Source of the DNA: Bacillota bacterium | GTDB taxonomy: Bacteria > Bacillota > UBA4882 > UBA8346 | Direction: 5' to 3' | Assembly: GCA_023402395.1 (NCBI GenBank) | Contig: JAEYGI010000052.1 | Span: forward strand, 1 to 64,000 | DNA length: 64,000 nucleotides | In this document: one piece after another, positions 11,501 to 18,986 of the stretch | Position numbering within the stretch: the first letter of the stretch is position 1 | How the letters are laid out: every line of letters starts with the position of its first letter | Translations under genes and position numbers: made by a program | The notes under the pieces: generated by a model | The model's database searches: none | The model's input: the letters and a program-made list of their open reading frames with translations, nothing else | Told to the model about the DNA's origin: nothing

Positions 11501-14500
11501 TGACCGTAGCAGTCGTTCCCATGGTTTGCCTTGGTTTCGCCGTATCGCCGATCTTCAGGACATAGCTCAGGGTCAATTCGTTTCCATTTAATAAGGAAGC
11601 CATATTAACATTGTTCCAGGTAATCGTGTCTCCCGACGCGGTGCCGCCGTTATCGGCCGACACAAAGATCATTCCGTCCGGAATCAGGTCTTTGACCTCC
11701 AAGTCATGAGCTGTGACGTTATAGGGATTGGCGGTCGAGTTATGCTTTACTTTCAACGTCACCTGTACCGTATCGCCGGCTTGATAGGTCCCCGCGGCGT
11801 AGCTCTTGGTCATGACCAGCCGGGGCTCCCTGACGGTGAAACCGGGGAGGGCCGCCGCGTTTTTCTGAATGTTTCCGGCCGCGGCGTCATATGTAACATT
11901 GGCGACACTGGCCGAGGCGAGACTGTCTCCGGCGTCGTTGTCATCGATATTTTGAATCCGCGCCTGATAGCGAAGGGTGAAACTGCCGCCGCTATCGGCG
12001 GAACTGGTCACGGTGCCAAAGTTCCAGCTGATTGGGCCGGTGCTACCCGTCACCGGATTGGAAGGCGTGGTAAAAGAAACTCCGGCCGTGCCCGTAATCA
12101 AACCGACGCTAACCAGTTCCACTCCGGCTGGGAGGGTATCGTGGACGACCATATTATGAGTCGTCCCCTGCAGGACGATGACATCCAACCGGTAATCAAT
12201 GATATCGCCGATCACGTAGGTCGGCGCCGGCGCGCTCTCAATGCTCTTGGTAATGGCTGTGGGATCGGCAACGGTAAAGTCGGCCGTGCCGTCATTGAGC
12301 GGTCCGTATGTCCTTTCCTGGGAAATTCCAATGCCATCCATACTGCTCCAGGCGACGATGCCGGTATTTTGGAGCGTTTCCAAGGGGATTACCGTGGAAT
12401 TAACCGTGGCGTTAATCTCCAGGGTCAGCGTTTCACCGGCCGGAATATCCAGCGATCCATCGGCATTCATGGAGCCGTCAACGCCCCATCCCAACCTGGA
12501 TCCGATTTGATGAAACGAAACCGGTGCCGCGTTACTGGGATTGCGATTCAGCGTATCGCTGGCATAGGTGACATCCGCCGCCAACTGGCTTATGATTGCG
12601 GCGTCATAGGCGGTTTCATTGCTGCTGTTCCGAATGATCAGCTGATATTTGATCGTATCCCCGGCTTTATAACCGGACGGAGCCGAAATGAGGCTCTTGG
12701 TAATGGTCAGCGCCGGTTCGGACACGGTGACCGTATCCGATGCCACCGGCGCGGTAACCACTGAGCCGGTGCCGTCGACCGTCTTGTATCCATAGGAGAA
12801 GTTGCTGGTTTTGGCGGGCGTCCCTCCCGGAATATTAATGGCGTCGTCCATTACCCGCGCGTTGAAAGTGATGGTCAACACAACATCGTTAATGTTATCG
12901 GTAACAACATCATGGGAAGTATCGCTCGCCGTCGACCAGGTAATGGTCTCCCCGCTCGATGCGTTCCCGCTGATGACGGGATTCCAATCCGTAAACGGTC
13001 CGCCCGGGCCGGCCGAAGTTCCTTCGATATATTGAAAGCCTTTCGGAAGCGTCTGACTCCACTGGATATCATAGACCGAAGTTCCTTTAGGAATGGTCAC
13101 GCTGGCCCGGTAGGTCACGACCGATCCCGGCCGGACTTTTTTATCGGCCGGAGCCGTCACCGTCAGGCTGGATACGGAATTGGTCGTCCGGTACATCGCA
13201 GTCAACGGCGTGGCCCCTGCATAAGCCTGAAGCCGCGCCGTTCCAACCGGCTGACTGGAATAGGCCGTCAAAGCCGCCGAGTGGTTCAAGGTCATTCCGG
13301 CGGCAATTCCGGCGTTGACCGTGGTCGTAAAGTTGATCGTAAAGGACTCTCCGGGCTGCAATACGGCATTGGCAGTATTCCGGAAAGTGATGATCAGTTT
13401 CCGGATGGCTGGATCATAACTATTGACATTATAATCAGTATTTAAGACAAGGTTGGTGCTGCCTTTGGTAATGGTCACGTTGGACGGTGCAGTAGTTTCT
13501 TCCCCGACCGGCAGGGTTTCTTCGATGACCATCTCATAGCCCGACGATACGTTAACACCGTTGGCGTTGGCAACGGTCAAAACATGGTTTATTGTATTGC
13601 CGGCCATAACCGTCTCTCCGGAAACCGGAGTGGATGTCCGTTGGGTCAGGGAGACGCTCGGCTCCTTGACCGTGAAGGATTGCGACGATTGTAGTCCCGC
13701 CAAGGTATTGGGGAAACTCGTGGTGCTCGAGTCGGCGTTTTGAATCGCAAAACCCATTTTGGCCGAGTTGGTCAGCGTGGAACCGGCGGCCACCGCGCCT
13801 TCTTTCCAGATCCGGGCCTGATAGATAAGAGTGACTTTGGCTGCTCCCACGCCGTCACCCGTGAGCTGATCGATACTCCAGGACAGGTTTTTGCCGCTTG
13901 GCGTAAAGGTCACCGCCGGAGTCGAAGCAGAGTGTTCGATCGAGTGCGATTCGCTGTCCGTTACCAGTTCCAGGCCGACGGGCAACGTATCATTAATTAT
14001 GATATTCCGGTAATCGCTCTGATCGTGGATCGTCGCCTCAATGGTGTATTTAACAATCTCGCCAAAGCTGTTACCCGTGGCCGGCGTTAAGGTCTTGCCA
14101 AAGGCCACCATCGCCACCGAGGCGTCCTTGGATTTCTGATCCACGGAGTAAACCTGCTCGTTATTCCACTCGGTAGCGGTGGCGCTCGTGATATGGGAGC
14201 CGTTATTTTTGGCCATGGCATTGACGGTAATCGTAAACGTCTCCCCAGTATTCAAGGTGAGGCCGCTCCAAGTCAACTCACCGCCGCTAACGGTCGGCGC
14301 TCCGATGGGATTCGATGGATTGGAGGTTTGAGCCATCGCGCTTCCATAAGTGAATCCGTCGCCCAATACATCCTTGATCTCCAGCTTGGTGGCTGTGGCG
14401 GTTCCGTCGTTTTTCACCGTGATTGTCCACGCGACGGCGCCGCCGTCTTGAGCGATCCGGACCACCGGAGTCTTGATGACGGTCAAGAGGGTTTTGGCCG

Positions 14501-17500
14501 GTGTGACGTTCAGACTATAGCTGCCGTTCTTGGTATCATCGCCAGAATTCTTATATGTATAGTTATTGATACTGCTAACGGCACTCCCATCGCTGCAATA
14601 CGGCCCAGTGCTATGATCCCGAATGTCAAAAGCTATCGTATAGGTTCCCGCTTCGATCCAGACGGCTTCCCCGCCGTCCCAGCGCCAGATCAGAGTCCCC
14701 GAAGCGCCGCTGGCCGGGGCCGATACCGGGGTCGGCAAACCGCCACCGTAAGTCATGGCACTGTCCACTTGGAAACGATCCGAAATATTTAACGGCAAAA
14801 CCAGATCTTTTAATGGCGCGCCGGAAGTCCGCAACGTAACGGTGACCCGGCCCGTTTTGGTGGTAAAGTCGGTGATCTCCACGCCGACGCTATCCACTAT
14901 CGCCTGCGAGATAAAGTTGGCGGTGTCCGTATTATGGCCGGGCGTTGACAGCGAGGATGTCTCCGGTCCCCAGGTGACGCGGGCCGTGTCTTGCTGGACC
15001 GCGCCGCAATTCCCGGTAAAGGTCGCCCGGATATAGTAGGTATTGATGGTTCCTTGAGCGACATCCGAAATGACCCACAGCGTATCCACGGAAGGGGTAA
15101 TGGTAGTGTCGGTTGGATCCTTATAAGGAATAGGGGCGACCGGAACCGTGGAGTCCGATTTGCGAATCGATTCGAAACTCATATTGCTCGGTAACACATT
15201 TTTGAGAGTAACATTTTTGGCAGCGGCCGTTCCCGAGTTTTGAACCCGGATCCGCCACTCGACTTCTTCGCCTTGCACGGCTACAACGTTTTCCGTGTAG
15301 CCGGCCGAAAGATCCGCCAGGTTCTTCCCATCCACCATGACGGTGATATTCGACAGGAACTGCGGCACCAGGAACTGGGCTCCGGTAAAAGAGCCGCTCC
15401 GGATGGTACTGTCGGTGGGAATTTGCCAGGTGGCGGAGGGCGTTATCTTACGGTAGCTGTTAAAGGACTCCGGAGCGTACACCCGAAATGTCAGGATGAC
15501 CTCTTCTTGCGGCTCAAGGGATTGGAATTCGGATAACCCGGCAAAAATCAGTTTGGTGCCGGAGATCTCCGGATCGCTGACCGCATCGCCGTTAATGGCG
15601 GCGCTTCCCGTTTGATATACGAAACCGGTGTTTTCAAAGTCCTGGGTGAGAAGATAATTGTAATTGGTGGTCAACCCGTTATTCTTTACCCGCAGCTTAA
15701 TGGTAACATACGATCCCAGTTCCACGTGGTCGTCGCAGAGGTTCTCCACGAAGGATGAGGACGTCAACTTGATAAACTTCGGCTTTGCGGCCACGGTGGC
15801 GATATTGAAATCATGAGCGACGAAATTCCGGTCGTCCCAGGTCAGCTTGGCTGTGACCACATTGGTATTGGTGCTGAAATCGGCATTATTATTGGTAATG
15901 GCGGTAATGGAAATGTTTCGGCTCTCGCCGGGGTTGAGATTCCCCAAATCCCAGGCGACGACGGCGCCGTTTTGACTGCTGAAGGCCGGCGTGGAACTCT
16001 GATAGCCCAGGATCCCGTTCAAATTGTCCTCCACCACCGACCCATAGGAGATTCCGTTTCCGATATTGGTCACATTGATCTTCCAGGCCACCGTGTTGGC
16101 GTTCACCTGAATCGGATCGGGACTGATGATCAGGGATAATTTCCCCTCGAGGCAAATCGGCGGAGTGTAAGCTGCCGTGGCCGTGGTTGACCGGGCCAGA
16201 TCATCGTTGAAGTCCAGCTTGGCTTGGACCGTATAATTATCGCTATCGGTTTTGACTAAATCAAAGGCGATGGTTCCGCCGGCGGTCACCGGCCCGTCAA
16301 AGGTGAATTTCACCGACTCCGGCGACCCGGAGTCGATGACGACCGCCGGTATCTTGCCGCCAAACCCGGTAACCTTGACCGCGTCCAAGATCAAGGGGCC
16401 GAGATAACTGTAGCTGCCGTTGGGGCTGCCGCCCGCGACCGGAGTGGTCAGGGTCACCACCAGATTGTTGCGGTTCCAGGGGGTATTGCCGGGATTGGTA
16501 ACGTTAATCACGGCCTGAACGGTCTGCCCCTTGGCGACTTGCCCTTCCGCGCCCACCGGGTAATTGACAAAACTGGTCGAGATGCCGAGCGCCGCCCGGG
16601 AGATCGGCACAAAGACGCCTTGATAAAAGAGATTGTGGTCCGGACCGGAACCGTTGTTGGCTCCCTTCAGAAGCAGTTCGGTCACGGAGATGAACTCATC
16701 CGAGGTCGGATTGCCGGATCCCGACGGCAGACTGGCGTCGGTCAGGCGCAGCCAATACCGGAAGGATACCTTCTTTCCCTTAATGGCGTCGACCCCGCCG
16801 AATTCGTCGTCGGTCAGGAATCCCAAGTCAATGAGCAGTTTGGAGGCGACGCTGATCCGATCCGCCGGAACGTTCTTCCAAGAACCGCCATCGACCCGAT
16901 ATTGCGGAGTGTGATTACTGTCATTCAGGTAGATCTGACTCCGGTTCAGTTGGTCGCTCATGGTGGAACCGGTCCAACGCCCCCCGGAACCGGACCCGAA
17001 ACTGTAATCCACCTGATAGGCCACGACGCTTTTCCCGTCGACCCCCGTTCCGTCCAGTCCGCATACGTCATAGCTGCCTTCGGCCGGAAGATTGGTATGC
17101 GACTTGGACTCATAACTGAAGTCCACCGGGCCGTCATCCCGGCTCTGCAAGTACAGGGAAGCGGTCCGGGTAGCGCTTAACGGGCTCCAGGCCGTCGCGC
17201 CCTGAACTGTGGCGCTGTTGGTGAGGATGCTGTTGGCCAGATCCGGATCGGAGGGGGCTTTGAGATAAATGGTTAATTGGGGGCTGCTCCCCACCTGCGC
17301 CGGAGTGAGTCGCCAAGTGATGCTGTTGCTGCCCGGAGTCCACTCCAGGGACCCAACTCCGCCGGTAGTGACATTGATCACCGTAAAGTAACCCGGGACA
17401 GTGTCCGTAAGCACGATTTCGGAGCTGGTCCACTTCTCCGGATGGGTCAGGGTTGGGGTATAATCGATATGAATTAGCTCTCCTAAATAAATCCGGTTAA

Positions 17501-18869
17501 TATCCCCATCGGTATCCGACTCGTCCGAATCCACGCTCTGGGTTAGCCGGAGCGTCGGAACGTTATTGATGGTATAGGTCAGATATTTAATCGGGTAGCT
17601 GATGATCTGATCAATGTCATTATTATAGGAAGGCATCATCAGAATGCTACCGGTGCTGGGATCGGCCCACAGGGAATTCGGATGGGCGGGAGTCACCGCA
17701 AAGGTCAGCGTGACCGAATCCCCCGGATTGATTACGCCGTCATAACTGAAAGTGCCGTTGGCATAAGTCCAGCCACTCGCGACACCGGAGACGGCGAAGA
17801 TGTTGTGGATAGCGGTGTTTAGTTTGAAGTTCCGGGCCGGGCCTTCGCCGTTATTGGCAATCACGATGCTGGCCGGTTGAGGGGCGGCGCCGTATTCGAT
17901 CACGATCGGGTCGGGCGTGATACTGATATTGGGCTGTTTGATGAGAAAATTAAAGATCAGCGAGACACTGGCGGGATCACCCGGCGAAGCCGGATCTGTC
18001 TCCGCCTCGCTGGATAAAGAGAAGTCGACCTGATAATCGATGACCTTTAATTGATATTGAAATGAAACACTGGCCCCGGGTTGAATCGGATCGGCGAGGC
18101 CGGTAGTATAGGTAAAGCTGTTGCCGGTCGGCGTAATGCCGCCGCCACTCCCGTTAACCCAGCCGACCCATTGGAAGTTCCCTCCCCAGCGGGTGGTGAA
18201 TTGGACGTTATAAAGCGGGCCCTCGCCGCTGTTGGTCAGCTTCGCCTCCAAGGTAATGGTATCGTAACGCTGCCCTTGAAAGGACTCGGCGCTGATCGGC
18301 AATTGGGTTGCATTGTCGAGCGGGGTTAAGGTTACCTGGATAACGCCCTCTTTGACATTGACCAGTTGGTTGTAATGCTCCGCATAGTCGGTTACCGGAA
18401 GGCCCGACCCTTCATCTATATAATCATAGGTTTCATTGACGGTGATATAATCGGTGTTGCCCGGGGGCACGTCCAGCGTCGTCGCCAATTGATAGCTAAT
18501 TGCCACGATTTGATTCGGCGCCAGCGACAGCGAAGGATTGAACGTGACTGTAAACGGATCGCTATTATCGACGCTGATGGGCAAGGCGGTTCCCGCGTCG
18601 CCACTCCCGGTTTTAAAGACTGCCGTTGGCGTGCCGAGTTTGATGAAACCGGCCGGGAGATCGATCGTGACCCGCACATTGGTGGCGGTCACGTTGCCCA
18701 CATTGGTGATCACGGCCTGGTAAGTCTTTCCGGCGGTATCATAGATGAACGTGTCCGGCGCGGTCTGCTCCACGCGCAGGGTCGGATTGGCCAGCGCCGG
18801 AATAACTGCCATTAATAACGCAGTCAGGATGAGCATGCTTATTAAAAACAGTTTCATTGCAAGTTTCAT
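2535..18869 (-). CDS. Giant DUF11-repeat surface protein with C-terminal OmpA/Pal domain
   Basis: A 5444-residue exported protein. It has a signal peptide (residues 1-28, …LMAVIPALANP), then about 4500 residues of Ig-like DUF11 repeats with recurrent VTNxGNxxAxxVxVxDxLP and PGExxTxxYxxxV motifs. These are followed by SdrD-B-type domains (about 4533-4606 and 4896-5000, with DKNGNGQDDPSE and DGNANGVQDEGE), a carboxypeptidase-regulatory-like domain (about 4628-4696), IPT/TIG domains (about 5096-5186 and 5240-5328) joined by a proline-rich linker, and a terminal OmpA/Pal domain (about 5335-5444). The last has GGHCDERGSYEYNLGLSERR and a closing KDRRVDI, the peptidoglycan-binding signature. It is probably a very long filament or sheath protein anchored to the cell wall under an outer membrane. 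A roughly 1.73-kb internal tandem duplication is visible. GAGGTAG lies 6 nt before the ATG. The barrel gene is immediately upstream. Confidence 0.92.
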   Translation of the reverse strand: MKLAMKLFLISMLILTALLMAVIPALANPTLRVEQTAPDTFIYDTAGKTYQAVITNVGNVTATNVRVTIDLPAGFIKLGTPTAVFKTGSGDAGTALPISVDNSDPFTVTFNPSLSLAPNQIVAISYQLATTLDVPPGNTDYITVNETYDYIDEGSGLPVTDYAEHYNQLVNVKEGVIQVTLTPLDNATQLPISAESFQGQRYDTITLEAKLTNSGEGPLYNVQFTTRWGGNFQWVGWVNGSGGGITPTGNSFTYTTGLADPIQPGASVSFQYQLKVIDYQVDFSLSSEAETDPASPGDPASVSLIFNFLIKQPNISITPDPIVIEYGAAPQPASIVIANNGEGPARNFKLNTAIHNIFAVSGVASGWTYANGTFSYDGVINPGDSVTLTFAVTPAHPNSLWADPSTGSILMMPSYNNDIDQIISYPIKYLTYTINNVPTLRLTQSVDSDESDTDGDINRIYLGELIHIDYTPTLTHPEKWTSSEIVLTDTVPGYFTVINVTTGGVGSLEWTPGSNSITWRLTPAQVGSSPQLTIYLKAPSDPDLANSILTNSATVQGATAWSPLSATRTASLYLQSRDDGPVDFSYESKSHTNLPAEGSYDVCGLDGTGVDGKSVVAYQVDYSFGSGSGGRWTGSTMSDQLNRSQIYLNDSNHTPQYRVDGGSWKNVPADRISVASKLLIDLGFLTDDEFGGVDAIKGKKVSFRYWLRLTDASLPSGSGNPTSDEFISVTELLLKGANNGSGPDHNLFYQGVFVPISRAALGISTSFVNYPVGAEGQVAKGQTVQAVINVTNPGNTPWNRNNLVVTLTTPVAGGSPNGSYSYLGPLILDAVKVTGFGGKIPAVVIDSGSPESVKFTFDGPVTAGGTIAFDLVKTDSDNYTVQAKLDFNDDLARSTTATAAYTPPICLEGKLSLIISPDPIQVNANTVAWKINVTNIGNGISYGSVVEDNLNGILGYQSSTPAFSSQNGAVVAWDLGNLNPGESRNISITAITNNNADFSTNTNVVTAKLTWDDRNFVAHDFNIATVAAKPKFIKLTSSSFVENLCDDHVELGSYVTIKLRVKNNGLTTNYNYLLTQDFENTGFVYQTGSAAINGDAVSDPEISGTKLIFAGLSEFQSLEPQEEVILTFRVYAPESFNSYRKITPSATWQIPTDSTIRSGSFTGAQFLVPQFLSNITVMVDGKNLADLSAGYTENVVAVQGEEVEWRIRVQNSGTAAAKNVTLKNVLPSNMSFESIRKSDSTVPVAPIPYKDPTDTTITPSVDTLWVISDVAQGTINTYYIRATFTGNCGAVQQDTARVTWGPETSSLSTPGHNTDTANFISQAIVDSVGVEITDFTTKTGRVTVTLRTSGAPLKDLVLPLNISDRFQVDSAMTYGGGLPTPVSAPASGASGTLIWRWDGGEAVWIEAGTYTIAFDIRDHSTGPYCSDGSAVSSINNYTYKNSGDDTKNGSYSLNVTPAKTLLTVIKTPVVRIAQDGGAVAWTITVKNDGTATATKLEIKDVLGDGFTYGSAMAQTSNPSNPIGAPTVSGGELTWSGLTLNTGETFTITVNAMAKNNGSHITSATATEWNNEQVYSVDQKSKDASVAMVAFGKTLTPATGNSFGEIVKYTIEATIHDQSDYRNIIINDTLPVGLELVTDSESHSIEHSASTPAVTFTPSGKNLSWSIDQLTGDGVGAAKVTLIYQARIWKEGAVAAGSTLTNSAKMGFAIQNADSSTTSFPNTLAGLQSSQSFTVKEPSVSLTQRTSTPVSGETVMAGNTINHVLTVANANGVNVSSGYEMVIEETLPVGEETTAPSNVTITKGSTNLVLNTDYNVNSYDPAIRKLIITFRNTANAVLQPGESFTINFTTTVNAGIAAGMTLNHSAALTAYSSQPVGTARLQAYAGATPLTAMYRTTNSVSSLTVTAPADKKVRPGSVVTYRASVTIPKGTSVYDIQWSQTLPKGFQYIEGTSAGPGGPFTDWNPVISGNASSGETITWSTASDTSHDVVTDNINDVVLTITFNARVMDDAINIPGGTPAKTSNFSYGYKTVDGTGSVVTAPVASDTVTVSEPALTITKSLISAPSGYKAGDTIKYQLIIRNSSNETAYDAAIISQLAADVTYASDTLNRNPSNAAPVSFHQIGSRLGWGVDGSMNADGSLDIPAGETLTLEINATVNSTVIPLETLQNTGIVAWSSMDGIGISQERTYGPLNDGTADFTVADPTAITKSIESAPAPTYVIGDIIDYRLDVIVLQGTTHNMVVHDTLPAGVELVSVGLITGTAGVSFTTPSNPVTGSTGPISWNFGTVTSSADSGGSFTLRYQARIQNIDDNDAGDSLASASVANVTYDAAAGNIQKNAAALPGFTVREPRLVMTKSYAAGTYQAGDTVQVTLKVKHNSTANPYNVTAHDLEVKDLIPDGMIFVSADNGGTASGDTITWNNVNMASLLNGNELTLSYVLKIGDTAKPRQTMGTTATVTWTSLPGVAAGERSGAGGIDNYSATAADSFQTADHSVILKELISTGPYPVGAAARYRLSFSVNEGTINGVKVTDDLPTGLKLGAVTVDLGANFTTTQNIQPVTGAMGTVTWDFGDITNQVNGITADDTIVIEYTAIVWDSSATENGDTLTNTAHLLYSDGTGPNQKDSSGVGITVVEPKLAVSLAKTPNGPFQVNETVTYTVTVSHTGDSTADAYDLQITDILPAGLNYSSTAPNPDNPGVPQQTGQTIAWGGGINLPLGQTYKFQITAFLDSSVEPDQSMDNAVSVQWSSLPAANNDRRVYSAVNSNTVNITSVDNTGIAKSIVGMPAFVIGENFDYQLVVSVNKGTTEAVTVHDTLPDGVALVSVGSVAGTPGVSFTMPANPTTGSTGPVSWNFGIVTSSADNGSITILYKAQIQNSTANNAGDEKLTPPGAAKVTYQNAAGSVLSKEANLVTFIVKEPRLVVSKSYNVGTWQAGSAMEVTVMVWHYNPVDSHHATAYNLQVTDMIPAKMLNPSSISDGGTAGAAKVTWNIAQLDTNVDAAHPLTLTYQVTLGDDIQPGEQLSGTVNIQWESLPSGSQRRTGIDGPGGTLNDYAAIGSATTNAVDSTDFIHSVIGGVEPAVGAAIPFRIQININEGTTLDVEAKATLPAGLKFDHAAISKGNNGIAYTGPTGPVAEATGSIAWNFGTVLNPSNNISADDTITIDYWVTVTDIPGSVQGHPLTIPAHLEYTDGSGSLVVKPDQNAGIALVEPELAITKTGPAAVNLATNANFTIAVQNNGLGTAWQTVVTDTLPAEMSNQTPVITAISVGGRALTAPGDYEAQYSADTGAWTISLKSNPARIAPGEALTVSYQSVLNNEVFTAKDITNTAAVTRYYSLDSGGGVGPETRTYPAGPVMDDLSFTLLTPVMVTLGEVDKATASPGEVLHYKVILTNNGNSNVANATLTTAAGVDFRSGTIANVTADSGSYTVNPSGGPNGTGGIVFSGVSIPKDGGQAIFEWDITLKPALGHGTQAGQTAQLEVPGFPAPIAGNIPKTLIHSAPALSVMKRAADLNGGSLVPGDIIKYTLTIGNTGNENVKNAVLTDSIPAHTTYVAASTLLNGTAVADSGDASPLVAGLTVNTPGEATGWVNAGETATVEFEVRIDADVAPGTVIPNQATWTGAGEGSGTMTPVVSDDPDTADPMDPTRITMPDLTAFSHTLTGGVEPTVGAKVPFRIRANASEGATPDFIVKATLPAGLKFDHAVVSKGNTGITYTGPAGPAGEATGSIAWSFGIVFNPSNGNAMDDTITIDYWVTVADIPENVQDHPLIIPAHLEYTDGSGSPVVKADQTAQIQLVEPELAIGKTGPDAVTLGTNADFTVTVQNNGLGTAWQTVISDTLPAEMKVQAPVITAINTGGRALTAPADYEVQYSADTGVWTISLKSELARIAPGEALLVNYQSILNNEVFPVKTISNTAEVSRYYSLDSGGGVGPETRTYPAGPVTATASFELLTPVIVTLGEVDQTTASPGEVLRYKVTLTNNGNTDVIDATLTTAAGVDFSSGTIANVTAGSGSYVIDPAGGANATGGIVFSGVSLPKTGGQAVFEWDITLKPALAHGREAEQTAQLEVPGFPAPIAVNIPKTLIQSAPVLTAAKRAIDLNGGSLAPGDVIHYTITIGNTGNENAKDVFLTDSIPANTTYVANTTKLNGAVVADSNSASPLNSGLAVSTPGAATGWVNAGETATVEFQVAVGANVVAGTVITNQATLNGDGEGSGSAAPVLSDDPDTETQGDATRCVVGNVPLLYAVKTVTDDNGGTLDPGDIITYTVIIYNQGTAEATGLIYRDRIPELTTYVPGSVTIDGVSAPDAIQTDGSFTYSLGSLAPGAKKVLTFKVQVDPGSDGRIISSQGTVGSVELPDCLTDADVNPANGSQPTEIPVGSAPALRVTKQVSDLNGGLAVAGDTLVYTITLTNAGNAAATNVRLFDDVPAELTYIAGSTRVNGVLEADSPGLVLTNGLNLGTLAPQARVIVEFRAGIRPGVAVGTVIDNQARFEADANLSGVSDSDLDDGQELGNNQFNANDDDPTRIQVGGSPGAAAISGTVWWDKNGNGQDDPSEAKAAGWKVELLQNDLLIATGYTDGDGKYEFNGINPGDRYRVRFRHPDTDVAWRELDRLTLLSGMIATDQDLPIQPTGIVFDAVTRQPVAGVTVTITGPAGFDPSLHLLPGELGQQTQADGMYRLELSTERGAPAGTYQIAIAPPQTYSPSFPSTMLPPQPGSYHPGQSGSPVVTSSDPPAQGEAGRYYLSFVLDAAGSQMVNNHIPVDPILEGSILLTKTAAKRSATVGDIILYTVKLENQISALIQPFSLQDRIPAGFKYVKGSARVGGAPIEPEGAAILSWKDLTLQPNAALTVTYYLVVGTGVAEGNIYKNSATAYHGITGTAISNTGVAQVQIVADPVFSDSIVIGKVFYDGNANGVQDEGEDGIAGARLITAGGQIITTDAFGRYHVPEIAVKYFSRGQNYVIKVDPASLMKGLEFTTENPRVIRLTQGTMAKVNFGVRMVPAELSYTPDWGINNGPVEMVLTGNRLHGGVGVTLVREGLPEIPGEAVRPVAAGKVAVTFDLTGRLAGPWDLVISDQKAFVASERTTAIRAGFTVVNQAPTVIAIEPNHGFNDEVLAVAAIRGTGFRPGATVLFERDGKSIAGIDVTVISDTRIACRVDLRQVPAGAYDLRVVNDDGQSGKLEGALTVAEPVRPPVAAKPAEPVLGVVPLPEPIASPVPEVKTGEQPTASPAPPVSTTAPRIELVSPDRAFADGSVLITLTGANFAPGAMVKVEGNGVAMTGANVTVKGKTSISCFLHLNEQPLGRYDITVTNPDGQSATLVKEFQVLPALEKRTLLKPVYFDLNKAVIRPDQLPVVQADLAVLKQNPKLQIILGGHCDERGSYEYNLGLSERRCRSIQAYLIRQGIAAERITIYSYGKKEASRGQSENTWQKDRRVDIIGYERLD
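6178..9672 (-). repeat. Tandem duplication of about 1.73 kb inside the giant gene
   Basis: Two successive blocks, about 7940-9672 and 6178-7912, encode nearly parallel 578-residue segments. Each begins GGVEPxVGAxxPFRI, continues through LVEPELAIxKTGP, RYYSLDSGGGVGPETRTYPA, LEVPGFPAPIA and DLNGGSLxPGD, and ends SDDPDT. Identity is high enough that long strings are unchanged. Shorter duplication is visible N-terminally: the DTLP and GSTGP-WNFG module recurs at about 860-bp spacing between 12.2 and 9.7 kb. Confidence 0.8.
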
Positions 18870-18986
18870 GATATGCTACCTCTTTTATTTCAAAGTCTGC
18901 GGCATGGAGCGGCTGTACGCTTGAGCTCTCCCATGGGTCGCCGATGTCTTCGCTACGTACTTAAGCGCAACCGATGGCCCGCCTTT

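Noticed and set aside
2898..15536. Many long plus-strand frames (for example 2898-3863, 4038-5000, 6690-7538, 11706-12764) inside the giant gene
   Set aside because: They are antisense to a continuous 5444-codon gene with consistent repeat domains, have Arg/Gly/Pro-rich shadow composition and no ribosome-binding sites. They come from the G+C-rich codon use of the real gene.
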